Shown here piece by piece: positions 42,156 through 51,174 of a DNA stretch of 64,000 nucleotides; positions within the stretch are counted from its first letter, which is position 1; every line of letters begins with the position of its first letter. The DNA lies in NCBI GenBank assembly GCA_016713175.1, contig JADJPQ010000002.1:744001-808000 (forward strand), in the 5' to 3' direction. The stretch is from Planctomycetota bacterium. Lineage in GTDB: Bacteria; Planctomycetota; UBA1135; UBA2386. The notes beneath the pieces were generated by a model. That model was not told the origin of the DNA. It saw nothing but the letters and a program-made list of their open reading frames with translations, and made no database searches. Position numbers and translations under genes: made by a program.

Positions 42156-43922
42156 ATGCGCAACCTACCCTTCGTTCTCGCCGCCGGCCTGATGTCGGCC
42201 GCGTTCGCCCAACAGGAAGCGATCCTGCCGGCGTCCTCGTACTTCACCAACACCGGCACGTCGACGCTCACCTGGCGGACGACGGCGTTCCGGTTCCAGA
42301 TGGTCTACGACACGACGCACTTCACCAACCAGGGCGTCACCGGTCCGATCACCATCAGCCGCTTGCGGTTTCGCCCCGGCAGCGGCGTGGTAAACGCCGG
42401 CGGCTCGGTCTACGGCACCGTCAACGTGCAGCTGTCATCGTGCCCGTTGGACTACACGGCCATGTCGACGGCCTTCGCCACCAACCGCGGCGGCGACAAC
42501 GCCACCTGCTTCACCGGCTCGGTCACCACGCTTCCTGCCGCTGGCACGACGCCGAACACCTACATCATCGACATCGCGCTGACCACGCCGTTCGTCTACG
42601 ACCCGACGCTCGGCCTGGACCTGTGCGTCGAAGTCGACGCCACGGCGCCGGTGCCGAACACGGTGCCGACCATGGCCACCACCAATGTGCTGGCCCAGGG
42701 CGTGCGCCGCAACTCCGCGGCCACGACGGGGGCGACCACCGGCGCGCTGTCGACCTTCGGCAGCGAACTGCTGATCGACTTCACCGGGCCGGGCGGCTAC
42801 ACGAGCTGGGGTCGGTCCGGCAACACCGTGCAGGGCGTCGGCTGCTACACGACGGCGCGCTCGTTCTACGAGAGCTTCCCGGGCACCGAACCGGTCAGCA
42901 GCAATGACTTGTCGAACAAGACGGTCACCATGATCCAGAACGGCAACGGCGGCTACGACGTCGTGACCACCCCGGGCGCCACCGTCGTGCCGCCGACCGG
43001 CACGGGCTTGGCGATGCTGGACGACAGCGAGAGTGCGGCGCAACTGCTGCCCTTCACGTTCGATTACCCGGGCGGCAGCACGACGTCGGTCGTCGTCGGC
43101 TCCAACGGCTACATCAACCTGAACGGCGCCACCAACGGCTCGCTCGTGCTCGGCGGCACCCCGATGGCCACCACGCTGCTGAACGGCCAGATCGTGACCA
43201 CCCTCGTCGGCCGGCACATCCTGGCGGCGTCGCTGCAGGACCTGGAACCGGACGGCGCGCTGAACGTGGACAACGTGTTCGCCAACGTCGATCCGAACAA
43301 CCCGAACATCTTCCTGATCACCTGGCAGAACGTGAACTGCTGGCACGCGACCACGCAGCCGACCCCGGCGCGCAGCACGTTCCAGATCGCGCTGATCGAC
43401 GGCGGCGTCGCCGACACCGTCGAGTTCCGTTACCAGACGCTGGTCAACGACAGCAGCAACCTGTCGGGCGAAGCGGCCACGGGCTTCTCGCTCGGCAGCG
43501 GCTCCGTCAATCCGGGCAGCTCCGACCTGACCGCCGGAGTGATCAGCACCGGCGTGCCGGAGCAGGCGGGCCTGACGATGACCTCGACGGCGCCGCTGAT
43601 CGGGTCGACGCTGACCCACACGGTCAGCAACATCCCGGGGACGGCGCTGATCAGCGCCCGGCTGCTCGGCTTCATCCCGGTGCCAGGCGTCGATCTCGGC
43701 CCCCTCGCGCCCGGTTGCAAGCAGTGGATCGACTCGACGACCGCGGCTTCCGAGCTGATCTTCACCAACCCCACCGGAACCGCCAACCTGGCGATCCCGT
43801 ACATCCCGGGCCTGCTCGGCGCCGTGCTCTACGCCCAGGGCGCCTCGCTGGTGCCCGGCGTCAACACGCTCGGCCTGCTGACCACCAACGGCAACACGTT
43901 GACGGTCGGCAACTCGAACTGA
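42156..43922 (+). CDS. Secreted beta-rich protein with shared C-terminal module
   Basis: 588-aa exported protein. The signal peptide MRNLPFVLAAGLMSAAFAQ is followed by beta-rich, Thr/Asn/Gly-rich sequence in two parts. The first (residues about 20-245) contains RFQMVYDTTHFTNQGVTGP and ITISRLRFRPGSGVVNAGG. The second (about 255-460) carries SVVVGSNGYINL and TVEFRYQTLVNDSSNLSGEA, resembling a NIDO-like extracellular domain. The last 75 residues, beginning LGPLAPGC and ending with GVNTLGLLTTNGNTLTVG, match the module found in other secreted proteins here. No catalytic motif. Probably structural or adhesive. Confidence 0.65.
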   Translation: MRNLPFVLAAGLMSAAFAQQEAILPASSYFTNTGTSTLTWRTTAFRFQMVYDTTHFTNQGVTGPITISRLRFRPGSGVVNAGGSVYGTVNVQLSSCPLDYTAMSTAFATNRGGDNATCFTGSVTTLPAAGTTPNTYIIDIALTTPFVYDPTLGLDLCVEVDATAPVPNTVPTMATTNVLAQGVRRNSAATTGATTGALSTFGSELLIDFTGPGGYTSWGRSGNTVQGVGCYTTARSFYESFPGTEPVSSNDLSNKTVTMIQNGNGGYDVVTTPGATVVPPTGTGLAMLDDSESAAQLLPFTFDYPGGSTTSVVVGSNGYINLNGATNGSLVLGGTPMATTLLNGQIVTTLVGRHILAASLQDLEPDGALNVDNVFANVDPNNPNIFLITWQNVNCWHATTQPTPARSTFQIALIDGGVADTVEFRYQTLVNDSSNLSGEAATGFSLGSGSVNPGSSDLTAGVISTGVPEQAGLTMTSTAPLIGSTLTHTVSNIPGTALISARLLGFIPVPGVDLGPLAPGCKQWIDSTTAASELIFTNPTGTANLAIPYIPGLLGAVLYAQGASLVPGVNTLGLLTTNGNTLTVGNSN

Positions 43923-43937
43923 TCGAGCCGCCGAGCC

Positions 43938-44447
43938 TCACCGCCGCGCGCTGGCGTCGCCGTCGAACTCACGACGTGTCGGCGCCTGTTCGCGGCCGAC
44001 CCGGCCGATGACGATCTCCGCGCGTGCGTAACTCTCCGGCCGCACCTTGCTGCCGCAGAGGCCGCGCAGCATCGCCAGTTGACCGACGTGCGTCAGCGCG
44101 TCGGCGATCGGTCCTTGGAACACCACGCCGGCCGGACGCGCCATCGAGGTCGCGTCGGCGAGCTGCCGGTCGAGCCGTTCCAGCGCGGTGAAGAAACGAT
44201 TCACCTCGACGCCGAAGTCATCGCCCCCGGCCGCGCGCCACTGCCCATCGCCGAACGCGAGCGCGAACGCCCATTCGGCGAGATCGCCGAGGTGACGACC
44301 GAGCTGCAACGGCGTGCGCGCCGCCGCACCGACCTGGAAGTGGGCACTGTCGGCAGGCCAATCGCGCAGGGCCTTTTCGGCGCGATAGGCCAGCACCGCC
44401 ACCGTGTGACGCAGGAACAGGATCTCCGCGGACAGGTCGTTCGACAT
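43938..44447 (-). CDS. DinB-like helical protein
   Basis: 169-aa soluble protein, all-helical, similar in layout to DinB/DUF664-type four-helix bundles: LRHTVAVLAYRAEKALRDWP, TPLQLGRHLGDLAEWAFALA, DGQWRAAGGDDFGVEVNRFF and PIADALTHVGQLAMLRGL. The His residues in the second and last blocks could be metal ligands. Enzymatic role unknown; relatives include thiol-dependent S-transferases. The start at 44447 (MSNDLSAE) has GGAG upstream, whereas the open frame begins 29 codons earlier. It converges with the secreted protein gene, with 15 bp between. Confidence 0.6.
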   Translation of the reverse strand: MSNDLSAEILFLRHTVAVLAYRAEKALRDWPADSAHFQVGAAARTPLQLGRHLGDLAEWAFALAFGDGQWRAAGGDDFGVEVNRFFTALERLDRQLADATSMARPAGVVFQGPIADALTHVGQLAMLRGLCGSKVRPESYARAEIVIGRVGREQAPTRREFDGDASARR

Positions 44448-44562
44448 TCCGTCACTCTCCCGCCGCCCCGACGTTCCTGCACGCGTTGTCGCCGCCAACA
44501 CCCCCGGCAAGTCCGATGCCATCGCGACAACCACGACGCCAACCCGCGACCCCGGAACCCGC

Positions 44563-44568
44563 TATCCT
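44563..44568 (+). promoter_or_regulatory. Putative -10 element (TATCCT)
   Basis: TATCCT 10 nt before ATG 44579 of the kinase-TPR gene. Confidence 0.4.
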
Positions 44569-44578
44569 GAGCGCGCCC

Positions 44579-47305
44579 ATGTCCCCGTCGCCCGGCAACG
44601 ACTCGCAATTCGAGTCGCTGCTCGCAGCAGCCATCGATGCGCTCGAAAGGAGCGGCCAGCCGGAAGTCGACCGGTTGCTGGCCGAGTACCCTGGCCATGC
44701 CGCCGCCGTGCGCGCTGCGCTCGGCGAGCTGGCCAAAGCCGGCGTGCTGGCGCCACCGCCGCCGAGCGGCACGTTCCCGGCCCGACTCGGGGACTTCCGA
44801 CTGCTCGAACGCCTCGGCGGCGGCGGCATGGGCGTCGTGTTCCTGGCCGAACAGGAGAGCCTGAAGCGCCGCGTCGCGGTCAAGCTGGTGCGGCCGGAAC
44901 TGCTGCTGTCCGAGGTCGCGCGCGAACGGTTCCAGCGCGAGATCGAAGCGGTCTCGCAACTGCAGCATCCCGGCATCGTGCCGATCCTCGCGGTCGGCAG
45001 CGAGGGCGGCATCCCGTTCTTCGCGATGGAGTACGTGTCCGGCCAGTCGCTCGAACAGGTGTTGACGGCAGTCGCCGGTCGCGCGCCTGCCACGCTGCAG
45101 GGCAGGGATCTCGCCAGCGCCTTCGGCAACCCGACGACCAGCCCCGGCACCGGCTCGGGCACGCCGACCGGCCAGATCACGCAGGGCGCCTGGTGGGAAG
45201 GTTGCGTCCGCATCGTGCTCGCGGTCGCCCAGACGATGGCGTACGTGCACGCCCGCGGCATCGTGCACCGCGACCTGAAGCCGTCCAACATCGTGCTGAC
45301 GCCCGATGGTCGCGCGCTGCTGCTGGACTTCGGCCTCGCGCACATGCAGCACAACGTCAAGCTGACGCGGACCGGCGCCGAAGTCGGCTCACCCGCCTAC
45401 ATGGCGCCCGAACAACTGCGCGGCGAAGCCCTCGACGAACGCACCGACGTCTATTCGCTCGGCGTCACCATGTACCAGATGCTGGCGCTGCAACTGCCGT
45501 TCGTCGGCACCTCCGCCGAGCAACTGCGGCAGCACATCCAGGCCGGTACCCGACGCCCGCTGCACACGGTCAACCCGTCGTTGCCGCGCGAACTCGAGCT
45601 GATCGTGCACTCGGCCATGGAACTGACGCCGGCGCATCGCTACCGGACCATGGAGGCGCTGGCCCAGGATCTGGTCGCCGCGCTCGAACGTCGGCCCATC
45701 GCCGCCCGCCCGCTCGGTCTGCACCTGCGGCTCTTGCGCTGGTGCCAACGCCACCGCGCGATGACCGCCGGCCTGTCGGTGGCCGCCGTGCTGCTGTTGC
45801 TGTTCCCGCTGGTGCTGCTGCACTACCAACGGCTGGCGAACGAAGAGCTCGGCCAGGCACTGGGGCAGACCAAGGCGGTCAACCAGGAACTCGATCGGGC
45901 CAGGGGTCTTGCCGAAGCCGACTACGGCGAAGCCCTGAGTGCGATCGACCGGATGCTGGTGCGGTTTGCCTTCGACGAACTGGTGCACGTGCCGGCAACC
46001 CAGCCGCTGCGGGTGGCGATGCTGCGCGAGGCGATCACCTTCTACGAACGGATCGTCGCCCGCCATCCCGACCAACCGCTGCCGCGAATCGGCCGCTGCC
46101 GCGCCCAGCGCCATCTGGCATCCGTGCTGCGCGATCTCGGCAATACCGACGAAGCGATCACGCTCGCCAGCGCCGCGATCGCGGTCCTGTCTGGCATCAC
46201 CGATCACATCGAGGCCCTCGCCGAGTCCGCCTTCAGTCACGCCGTGCTGGCGGGCATCGCCATGGACCAACGGCGTCTCCAGGACTGCCTGACCGCGTGC
46301 GATGCGACCGCCGCCGCCTGCACCCGGGCGCTCGCGCTCAACCGCAATCACCTGCCGGTCCGGATCGCAGCTGCCGAAGTGGAGAACCTGCGCGGCCTGG
46401 CGCACGCCCAACTGAACAACCCGGTGGCTCGCGATCGTCACCTGCGGCAAGCCCTCGATTTGCGCCGCCAGATCGCCGCCGAGCATCCCGACAACGTCCG
46501 GGCGACCCGCGCCCTGGCCCTGCAACTGCTGAACGTCGCCGACACCGGGCTCGCCGACAGGAACAGCGGCGCGGACAACCTGTTGCGCGAGGCAATCGAC
46601 CTGGTCCGCCCGCTGACCACCGCCGCCAGCAGCGCCGCCGATCGCCAGCAGCTGGCGTCGACCATCAGCAAGCTCGGGCTGTGGCACCGTCAGCACCGCG
46701 AACTCGCGGCCGCCGAGCCGCTGCTGACCGAGGCGCTGCAGATCCGCCAGGCGATCGCGCAGGAACATCCCGACACGCCGAACTGGCTGTCCGAGCACGC
46801 CAGCGGCCTGTTCAACCTCGGCCTGCTGCGCCATGACCAGAAACGCCATGCTGAAGCCGCCGAGCTGGCGGAACGCGCATACGCCCGCCTGCAGGACTCC
46901 CTTCGCCTGGTGCCGGACGACCCGCGCCGGATGGAGCCGCGCGCCCAGATCCTGACGCTGCGCTGCAACTCGTACATGCGCCTGCTCCGCATCGACGATT
47001 TGCAGGCCGCGGCGGAGGAACTGGCGACGATCCCCGATTCACCGCGACGCGCGTCCTTGGGCGCGCACTTCCTGATGCAGGCGGCGTTCCTGCTGGGCAA
47101 GGACACGATGCTGGCGGCTGCCGACCGCGAGGCCAGGATCAGCGCGCTCGAGGATCGGGCGATGACGCTGTTGGTGGCGGCCGGCGCGCGCGGCCTGCGC
47201 GATGTCAGGGTGCTGGACGGCTCGGCGTTCAAGAAGCTGGCCGGCCGATCGGAGTTCGCCGATCTGCGCAAGCAGGTCACCGCCAACGCCGCCGACGGCC
47301 GTTGA
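44579..47305 (+). CDS. Transmembrane Ser/Thr protein kinase with TPR-type C-terminal half
   Basis: 908-aa protein. After a short helical N-terminal domain (FESLLAAAIDAL, LLAEYPGHAAAVRAALGEL) comes the kinase: Gly loop LERLGGGGMGVVFLAEQ, VAVKLV, IVHRDLKPSNIVLT, LLDFGLAH, GSPAYMAPEQLRGEALDERT. One membrane segment (MTAGLSVAAVLLLLFPLVLL, near residues 394-413) separates it from about 490 residues of helical TPR-like repeats outside the cytoplasm (FYERIVARHPDQPLPRIGR, TDEAITLASAAIAVL, RHAEAAELAERAYARL). It probably senses or scaffolds extracytoplasmic partners. All kinase residues are present. Confidence 0.9.
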   Translation: MSPSPGNDSQFESLLAAAIDALERSGQPEVDRLLAEYPGHAAAVRAALGELAKAGVLAPPPPSGTFPARLGDFRLLERLGGGGMGVVFLAEQESLKRRVAVKLVRPELLLSEVARERFQREIEAVSQLQHPGIVPILAVGSEGGIPFFAMEYVSGQSLEQVLTAVAGRAPATLQGRDLASAFGNPTTSPGTGSGTPTGQITQGAWWEGCVRIVLAVAQTMAYVHARGIVHRDLKPSNIVLTPDGRALLLDFGLAHMQHNVKLTRTGAEVGSPAYMAPEQLRGEALDERTDVYSLGVTMYQMLALQLPFVGTSAEQLRQHIQAGTRRPLHTVNPSLPRELELIVHSAMELTPAHRYRTMEALAQDLVAALERRPIAARPLGLHLRLLRWCQRHRAMTAGLSVAAVLLLLFPLVLLHYQRLANEELGQALGQTKAVNQELDRARGLAEADYGEALSAIDRMLVRFAFDELVHVPATQPLRVAMLREAITFYERIVARHPDQPLPRIGRCRAQRHLASVLRDLGNTDEAITLASAAIAVLSGITDHIEALAESAFSHAVLAGIAMDQRRLQDCLTACDATAAACTRALALNRNHLPVRIAAAEVENLRGLAHAQLNNPVARDRHLRQALDLRRQIAAEHPDNVRATRALALQLLNVADTGLADRNSGADNLLREAIDLVRPLTTAASSAADRQQLASTISKLGLWHRQHRELAAAEPLLTEALQIRQAIAQEHPDTPNWLSEHASGLFNLGLLRHDQKRHAEAAELAERAYARLQDSLRLVPDDPRRMEPRAQILTLRCNSYMRLLRIDDLQAAAEELATIPDSPRRASLGAHFLMQAAFLLGKDTMLAAADREARISALEDRAMTLLVAAGARGLRDVRVLDGSAFKKLAGRSEFADLRKQVTANAADGR

Positions 47306-47317
47306 TCGGCAATCCGC

Positions 47318-47977
47318 TCAGCAGTTGAGCGGCGCGCACGGCGGCAGGAACGGCGCGAGCTGCACCCAGACGATGTTGCTGAGGCGCAGCGGGCCGACGC
47401 GTCCGAGGGTCAGGTGGGCACCCTGGAAGCCGACATTGGCGCCGATCAGCGCGTTGTCGTTCGGGATCGCCAACGTGCTGTCGATGCGACCCGTGGACGT
47501 CTGGCCGGCAAGCAGCAGTTCGGCAACGTTGCCCAGCATCACCGTGCCACTCAACTCACCGGGCAGCGTGCCGCAGCCGAGCGGCGTGAAGCCGCTGTCG
47601 AACGCGATCGCCAGCATCGCGAAACCGAGACCGGGGCCCTGGGTCGCGACGCGGATCGGACAACCGGGGCTCGGGCTGCCGCACGACACGGTGACGACCG
47701 GCGCCGGATCGACGACCGCGGTGACATCGAGCACGCGGCACAACAGACCGATGTCCTGGCCGACCACGGTGACGATGTTGCCGACCGAAGCCTGCAGGTT
47801 GACGCTGTTGCTGCGCAGGAACACGGCGTTGGTGCCGGTGCCGACCAGCATGTGGGTCTCGCCCTGCTGGCAGATCGTCGGTCCGGGCACCGGCTGCAGT
47901 TCGCCGGTCACGCAGAGGTCCTGCGCCCCCAGGGCCGTCACGAGAAGCGGGAAGAACATCGTGGTGCAAGCGCGCAT
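47318..47977 (-). CDS. Small secreted protein with shared C-terminal module
   Basis: 219-aa exported protein with signal peptide MRACTTMFFPLLVTALGAQ. A first beta region (CQQGETHMLVGTGTNAVFLR, NIVTVVGQDIGLLCRV) is followed by SPSPGCPIRVATQGPGLGFA and TPLGCGTLPGELSGTVMLGN, which resemble the C-terminal module repeated in several proteins of this window, here making up about half of the chain. Eight Cys suggest disulfides. TACGAT lies 6 nt upstream of its ATG. It converges with the kinase-TPR gene, with 12 bp between stops. Function unknown. Confidence 0.6.
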   Translation of the reverse strand: MRACTTMFFPLLVTALGAQDLCVTGELQPVPGPTICQQGETHMLVGTGTNAVFLRSNSVNLQASVGNIVTVVGQDIGLLCRVLDVTAVVDPAPVVTVSCGSPSPGCPIRVATQGPGLGFAMLAIAFDSGFTPLGCGTLPGELSGTVMLGNVAELLLAGQTSTGRIDSTLAIPNDNALIGANVGFQGAHLTLGRVGPLRLSNIVWVQLAPFLPPCAPLNC

Positions 47978-47983
47978 ACCGCC

Positions 47984-47989
47984 ATCGTA
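47984..47989 (-). promoter_or_regulatory. Putative -10 element (TACGAT), leaderless start
   Basis: Minus-strand TACGAT 6 nt before ATG 47977. Confidence 0.45.
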
Positions 47990-48041
47990 GTCACCGTGCG
48001 CGCACCGCGGCTACCCGCTGCGGCAACTCGCGTCGGGCGCT

Positions 48042-48638
48042 CTACCCGACCTCGCTCCAGGCCGGCGCCTGCAACCGCGGGTCGTGCACGATCACCAGAT
48101 CGGCATGCAGCCGCGGTTCATCGCGGCGCAGATGCTCCTTCTGCCGCGCCCAGGCCGCGAGCGCGTCGACCGACGACGCCCAGGTCGGCGACCGTTCCTG
48201 CGCCGTCGCGAAGCTGCACTCGACCCAGATCGACAGATCGAACAGGGCCCGCAGTTCGCGGCGCAGCAACATTGCGCCATCGACGACCAGCACGTCGATG
48301 TCATCGAACTCGACCATCGGCGCGCTCGCCACCGCCGGCAGCCGCGCGGAGCGCGTCTCGCGCAGCGGCAGCAGCGCGCGGCCGACGATCGCATCCAGGG
48401 CCAGCCGCCCGGTCGTGCGCCCCGCCGAATCGACGCTGAGTCGTTCGGCGCGCAGTCCCTGCGCTCGCAGCCGCTCGACGACCGCCTGCGCGACCTGTTC
48501 GTCGCCGGTCTCGTCGATGCCGGACACCGCGACCAGCAGCGCACGGTTGGCGCGCAGCGCGCGGCGCCGGCGCACGATGGTCGCCGCGGCAGCGACCACT
48601 TCGGAACGGAACGAATCCACGGTTTCGGCCAGGGTCAT
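48042..48638 (-). CDS. Uridine-kinase-like P-loop protein with degenerate Walker A
   Basis: 198-aa protein with the fold layout of uridine kinase/phosphoribulokinase. The P-loop position reads LLVAVSGIDETGDEQVAQA, where functional relatives have SGIDGSGKST: the Lys and following Ser/Thr are missing. Later elements are conserved in style: ERLSVDSAGRT, DIDVLVVDGAMLLRRELRAL and WVECSFATAQER. It may have lost kinase activity or bind a nucleotide differently. ATG 48638 is chosen because AGAGG lies 8 nt upstream; an in-frame GTG at 48647 is possible. Last gene of the 48-55 kb minus-strand series, 52 bp after the SMP-30 gene. Confidence 0.6.
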   Translation of the reverse strand: MTLAETVDSFRSEVVAAAATIVRRRRALRANRALLVAVSGIDETGDEQVAQAVVERLRAQGLRAERLSVDSAGRTTGRLALDAIVGRALLPLRETRSARLPAVASAPMVEFDDIDVLVVDGAMLLRRELRALFDLSIWVECSFATAQERSPTWASSVDALAAWARQKEHLRRDEPRLHADLVIVHDPRLQAPAWSEVG

Positions 48639-48690
48639 CGTCATCACCTCTGCGCTCTTCGATGCGCGACGGCAACGGCCGTTTCGCCGT

Positions 48691-50256
48691 TCACCAGCGC
48701 AGGCACAGGACCGCGTGGTCGGCGGTCAGGAACAACGTCTTGTGATCGTCGCCGAACGCGCAGTTGGAGGTCGCGACCCCGAGGTCGAGCCAGCCGAGCA
48801 GCGTGCCGTCCGGATGGAACACGTACAGCCCGCCCGGACCGCAGGCGAACAGATGGCCCGCCGGATCGACCTTCATGCCATCCGGGAAACCCGGTCGCAG
48901 GCCCCGCCATTCGGCGGCATCGCGCAGCACCCGACGCGACGCGACCTTGCCGTCGCGCAGTTCGCAGGCAAGCCACCGGGGCGCCTGTGGATCGGCGTCC
49001 GAGACGTACAGCGTCCGGCCGTCCGGCGACAACGCCAGGCCATTGGGCCCGCGCAGATCGTCGATCAGCGCCTTGCAGTTGCCATCCGGCGTCCGCCGCC
49101 AGACACCGGCGAACGGCAGTTCGCGGGCGGCATCGTTGAACTGCGCTGGCAGGCCAAACGGCGGATCGGTGAACCACAGATCGCCATTGGGCGCCAGCAG
49201 CAGGTCGTTCGGGCTGTTCAGCCGCCGGCCATCGATGCGATCGACGACCGTAAGGAACGCACCGTCGGCACCGCGCCTGGCGATCCGACGATCGCCGTGT
49301 TGACACAGCCACAGCGCGCCGTCGGCGTCGACCGCGAGACCATTGCTGCCCGGTTCACGGCCGGCGAACGGCGCCGCGCCGGTGTAGCCGGCCGGCTGCA
49401 CGAACGGCCGCGCCGGCTCGCCCGGCGCCCAGCGCAGCACCGCGTTCGCCGGGATGTCGGAGAAGTACAGACAGTGCTGCTGCCGGTCCCATGCGGGACC
49501 CTCCAGCCACTGATGACCGTCGCTGATCGTGACCAGCGTTGCATGCGGTGACACCGCCGCGTCGAGTCGCGGATCGAACCGTTGCCAACTCGCCGTGCGG
49601 GCAGCGCCGAACGCCGGCGGCTCGTCGACCAGCAAACGCGCACTGCGGATCCACAGATAGTTGGCCGGTGGATCGGACAATGGGCCATTGACGCCGAGCA
49701 CGGCGATCGAGAACTGCTGACCGGCGAACGCGTGATTCGTCAGCAGGACCCGATTGGGTGCATTCCAGCCGGCGATCAGCGACCCACCCCGCTGGCCGAG
49801 GTAGCGCGGCAGCACGCCATCGACCCACACTTCGGCGTAGTCGTCGAGCACCAGTTCGAACGCGACCCGGCGCCCGGTCAGCACAACGTCACCGACCCGT
49901 TCGGGCAAGGTCAGCGTCAGGCGATACCAGCCCATGCAGATGCGGCCGTCGCCGCGGCGTTGCGACAGCGAGTCCGGCGCGAGCACCGGCCAGTCGCCAT
50001 CGGCGAAGTCCCTGCTGCCGGCCTTCGGCTCGAGGTCGAGCGTCCGGTTGGGCACATTCCCCGGCCGGCGATCCGGCCCGGGCGCGACGAACGGAACCTC
50101 GACGAGCCGCGCGTCGTGATAGCGCCACGTGGCAGCGACCTGCGCCGCGCCGGTCGCGGTCGCCAGATCGACCGTCAGCCGCGGCGACGACGACTCCTGC
50201 CCCGGCGTCGCCGCCGCGAACAGGAGTCCGAGAATGGCGTGCCCGGACCTGACCAT
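48691..50256 (-). CDS. Exported SMP-30/gluconolactonase-like protein
   Basis: 521-aa protein with a signal peptide (HAILGLLFAAATPGQ). Residues about 25-190 form a beta-rich domain of unassigned type (FELVLDDYAEVWVDGVLPRY). The C-terminal 320 residues are a six-bladed SMP-30/gluconolactonase propeller: QWLEGPAWDRQQHCLYFSDI (metal Glu), GSNGLAVDADGALWLCQHGD, RLNSPNDLLLAPNGDLWFTD and GPNGLALSPDGRTLYVSDAD (metal Asn/Asp). It should hydrolyse sugar lactones outside the cytoplasm. The start lies within the 3' end of the GlcG-cupin gene; ATG 50268 is an alternative to 50256. Confidence 0.8.
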   Translation of the reverse strand: MVRSGHAILGLLFAAATPGQESSSPRLTVDLATATGAAQVAATWRYHDARLVEVPFVAPGPDRRPGNVPNRTLDLEPKAGSRDFADGDWPVLAPDSLSQRRGDGRICMGWYRLTLTLPERVGDVVLTGRRVAFELVLDDYAEVWVDGVLPRYLGQRGGSLIAGWNAPNRVLLTNHAFAGQQFSIAVLGVNGPLSDPPANYLWIRSARLLVDEPPAFGAARTASWQRFDPRLDAAVSPHATLVTISDGHQWLEGPAWDRQQHCLYFSDIPANAVLRWAPGEPARPFVQPAGYTGAAPFAGREPGSNGLAVDADGALWLCQHGDRRIARRGADGAFLTVVDRIDGRRLNSPNDLLLAPNGDLWFTDPPFGLPAQFNDAARELPFAGVWRRTPDGNCKALIDDLRGPNGLALSPDGRTLYVSDADPQAPRWLACELRDGKVASRRVLRDAAEWRGLRPGFPDGMKVDPAGHLFACGPGGLYVFHPDGTLLGWLDLGVATSNCAFGDDHKTLFLTADHAVLCLRW

Positions 50257-50260
50257 GACC

Positions 50261-51142
50261 TCACCCATGGGCCTGTCCGTGCACGACCTTGACCACGTAG
50301 TAGCTGAACGGCGCGTCCACCTGCTGGAACCAGTGCGGCGTCCCCGCCGGCACCACGACGACATCGCCGGGCACCAGCTGCCGCACCTGGCCGCCGTCGA
50401 TCCGCGCCCCGCGCAGTTCGTGCGGCGCCACCGTCTTGCCATCGACCACCGCGCCGCCGGTGACGAACGTCGCCTTGCCGGCCAGCACGTAGATGACGTC
50501 GGTCTCGTCGGTGTGCACTTCGGCATCACCCGGCCGCTCGCGCCGACTCGCATGCACCTTGTACCCGGGCACCTCGAGCAGCGGCTTGCCGACCGCGAAC
50601 GCGGCCTGCACGTCCTTCGCCGGCAGGTGCGTCACCGGCGTCGGTTCCATACCGGTGCAACAGGCGCCGATCGGCAGCGACAATGCCGCGGCCTTGGTGG
50701 CGATGTCATCGTCCTGCTGTGCACTGGCAGCACCGCTGACTCCCACCGCGCCGACGAACTGGCCGCCGATCAGGATCGGTACACCGCCCTGCAGCGGCGT
50801 GATGTCGGCCAGCGCCGCCATCGCCGTGCGACCCTGGTTGATCGCGTTCTCGAACACGCGCGTCGGCTTCTGGAACAGCGCCGCAGTCCTGGCCTTGCCG
50901 ATCGACACTTCCGCCGCCTTGGCGAAGGTGGAGTCCAGCCGTTCGAACGCCAGCAGATGGCCGCCGGCATCGACGACCGCGATCGCGCCGCCCGGCGCGT
51001 TCAGCCGCTTGCACTCGGCCAAGGCCTCCGCCAGCACCGCGCGGGCGCCGGCGGTGTCGAGCCGGGCCGGCGGCGGCGACGGGGCCTGCGCGGCGAGCAG
51101 CGCGCACAGGCCGGGAACGATCGACCACGAGGGAATACGCAT
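50261..51142 (-). CDS. GlcG/HbpS-type (DUF336) protein fused to a cupin, exported
   Basis: 293 aa with a signal peptide (IVPGLCALLAAQA). Residues about 25-160 are a GlcG/HbpS domain (AEALAECKRLNAPGGAIAVV, LLAFERLDSTFAKAAEVSIG, ALADITPLQGGVPILIGGQF, GAVGVSGA), a fold known to bind heme or cobalamin-like ligands or act in glycolate operons. Residues about 185-293 are a cupin with metal ligands in AEVHTDETDVIYVLAGKATF and a second His in PAGTPHWFQQV. The fusion is unusual. The ATG at 51142 has GGAG 9 nt upstream. The stop overlaps the SMP-30 gene start region. Confidence 0.75.
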   Translation of the reverse strand: MRIPSWSIVPGLCALLAAQAPSPPPARLDTAGARAVLAEALAECKRLNAPGGAIAVVDAGGHLLAFERLDSTFAKAAEVSIGKARTAALFQKPTRVFENAINQGRTAMAALADITPLQGGVPILIGGQFVGAVGVSGAASAQQDDDIATKAAALSLPIGACCTGMEPTPVTHLPAKDVQAAFAVGKPLLEVPGYKVHASRRERPGDAEVHTDETDVIYVLAGKATFVTGGAVVDGKTVAPHELRGARIDGGQVRQLVPGDVVVVPAGTPHWFQQVDAPFSYYVVKVVHGQAHG

Positions 51143-51174
51143 TGTCGTCATCTCCGGTGAAGGGGGCGCGGCGC

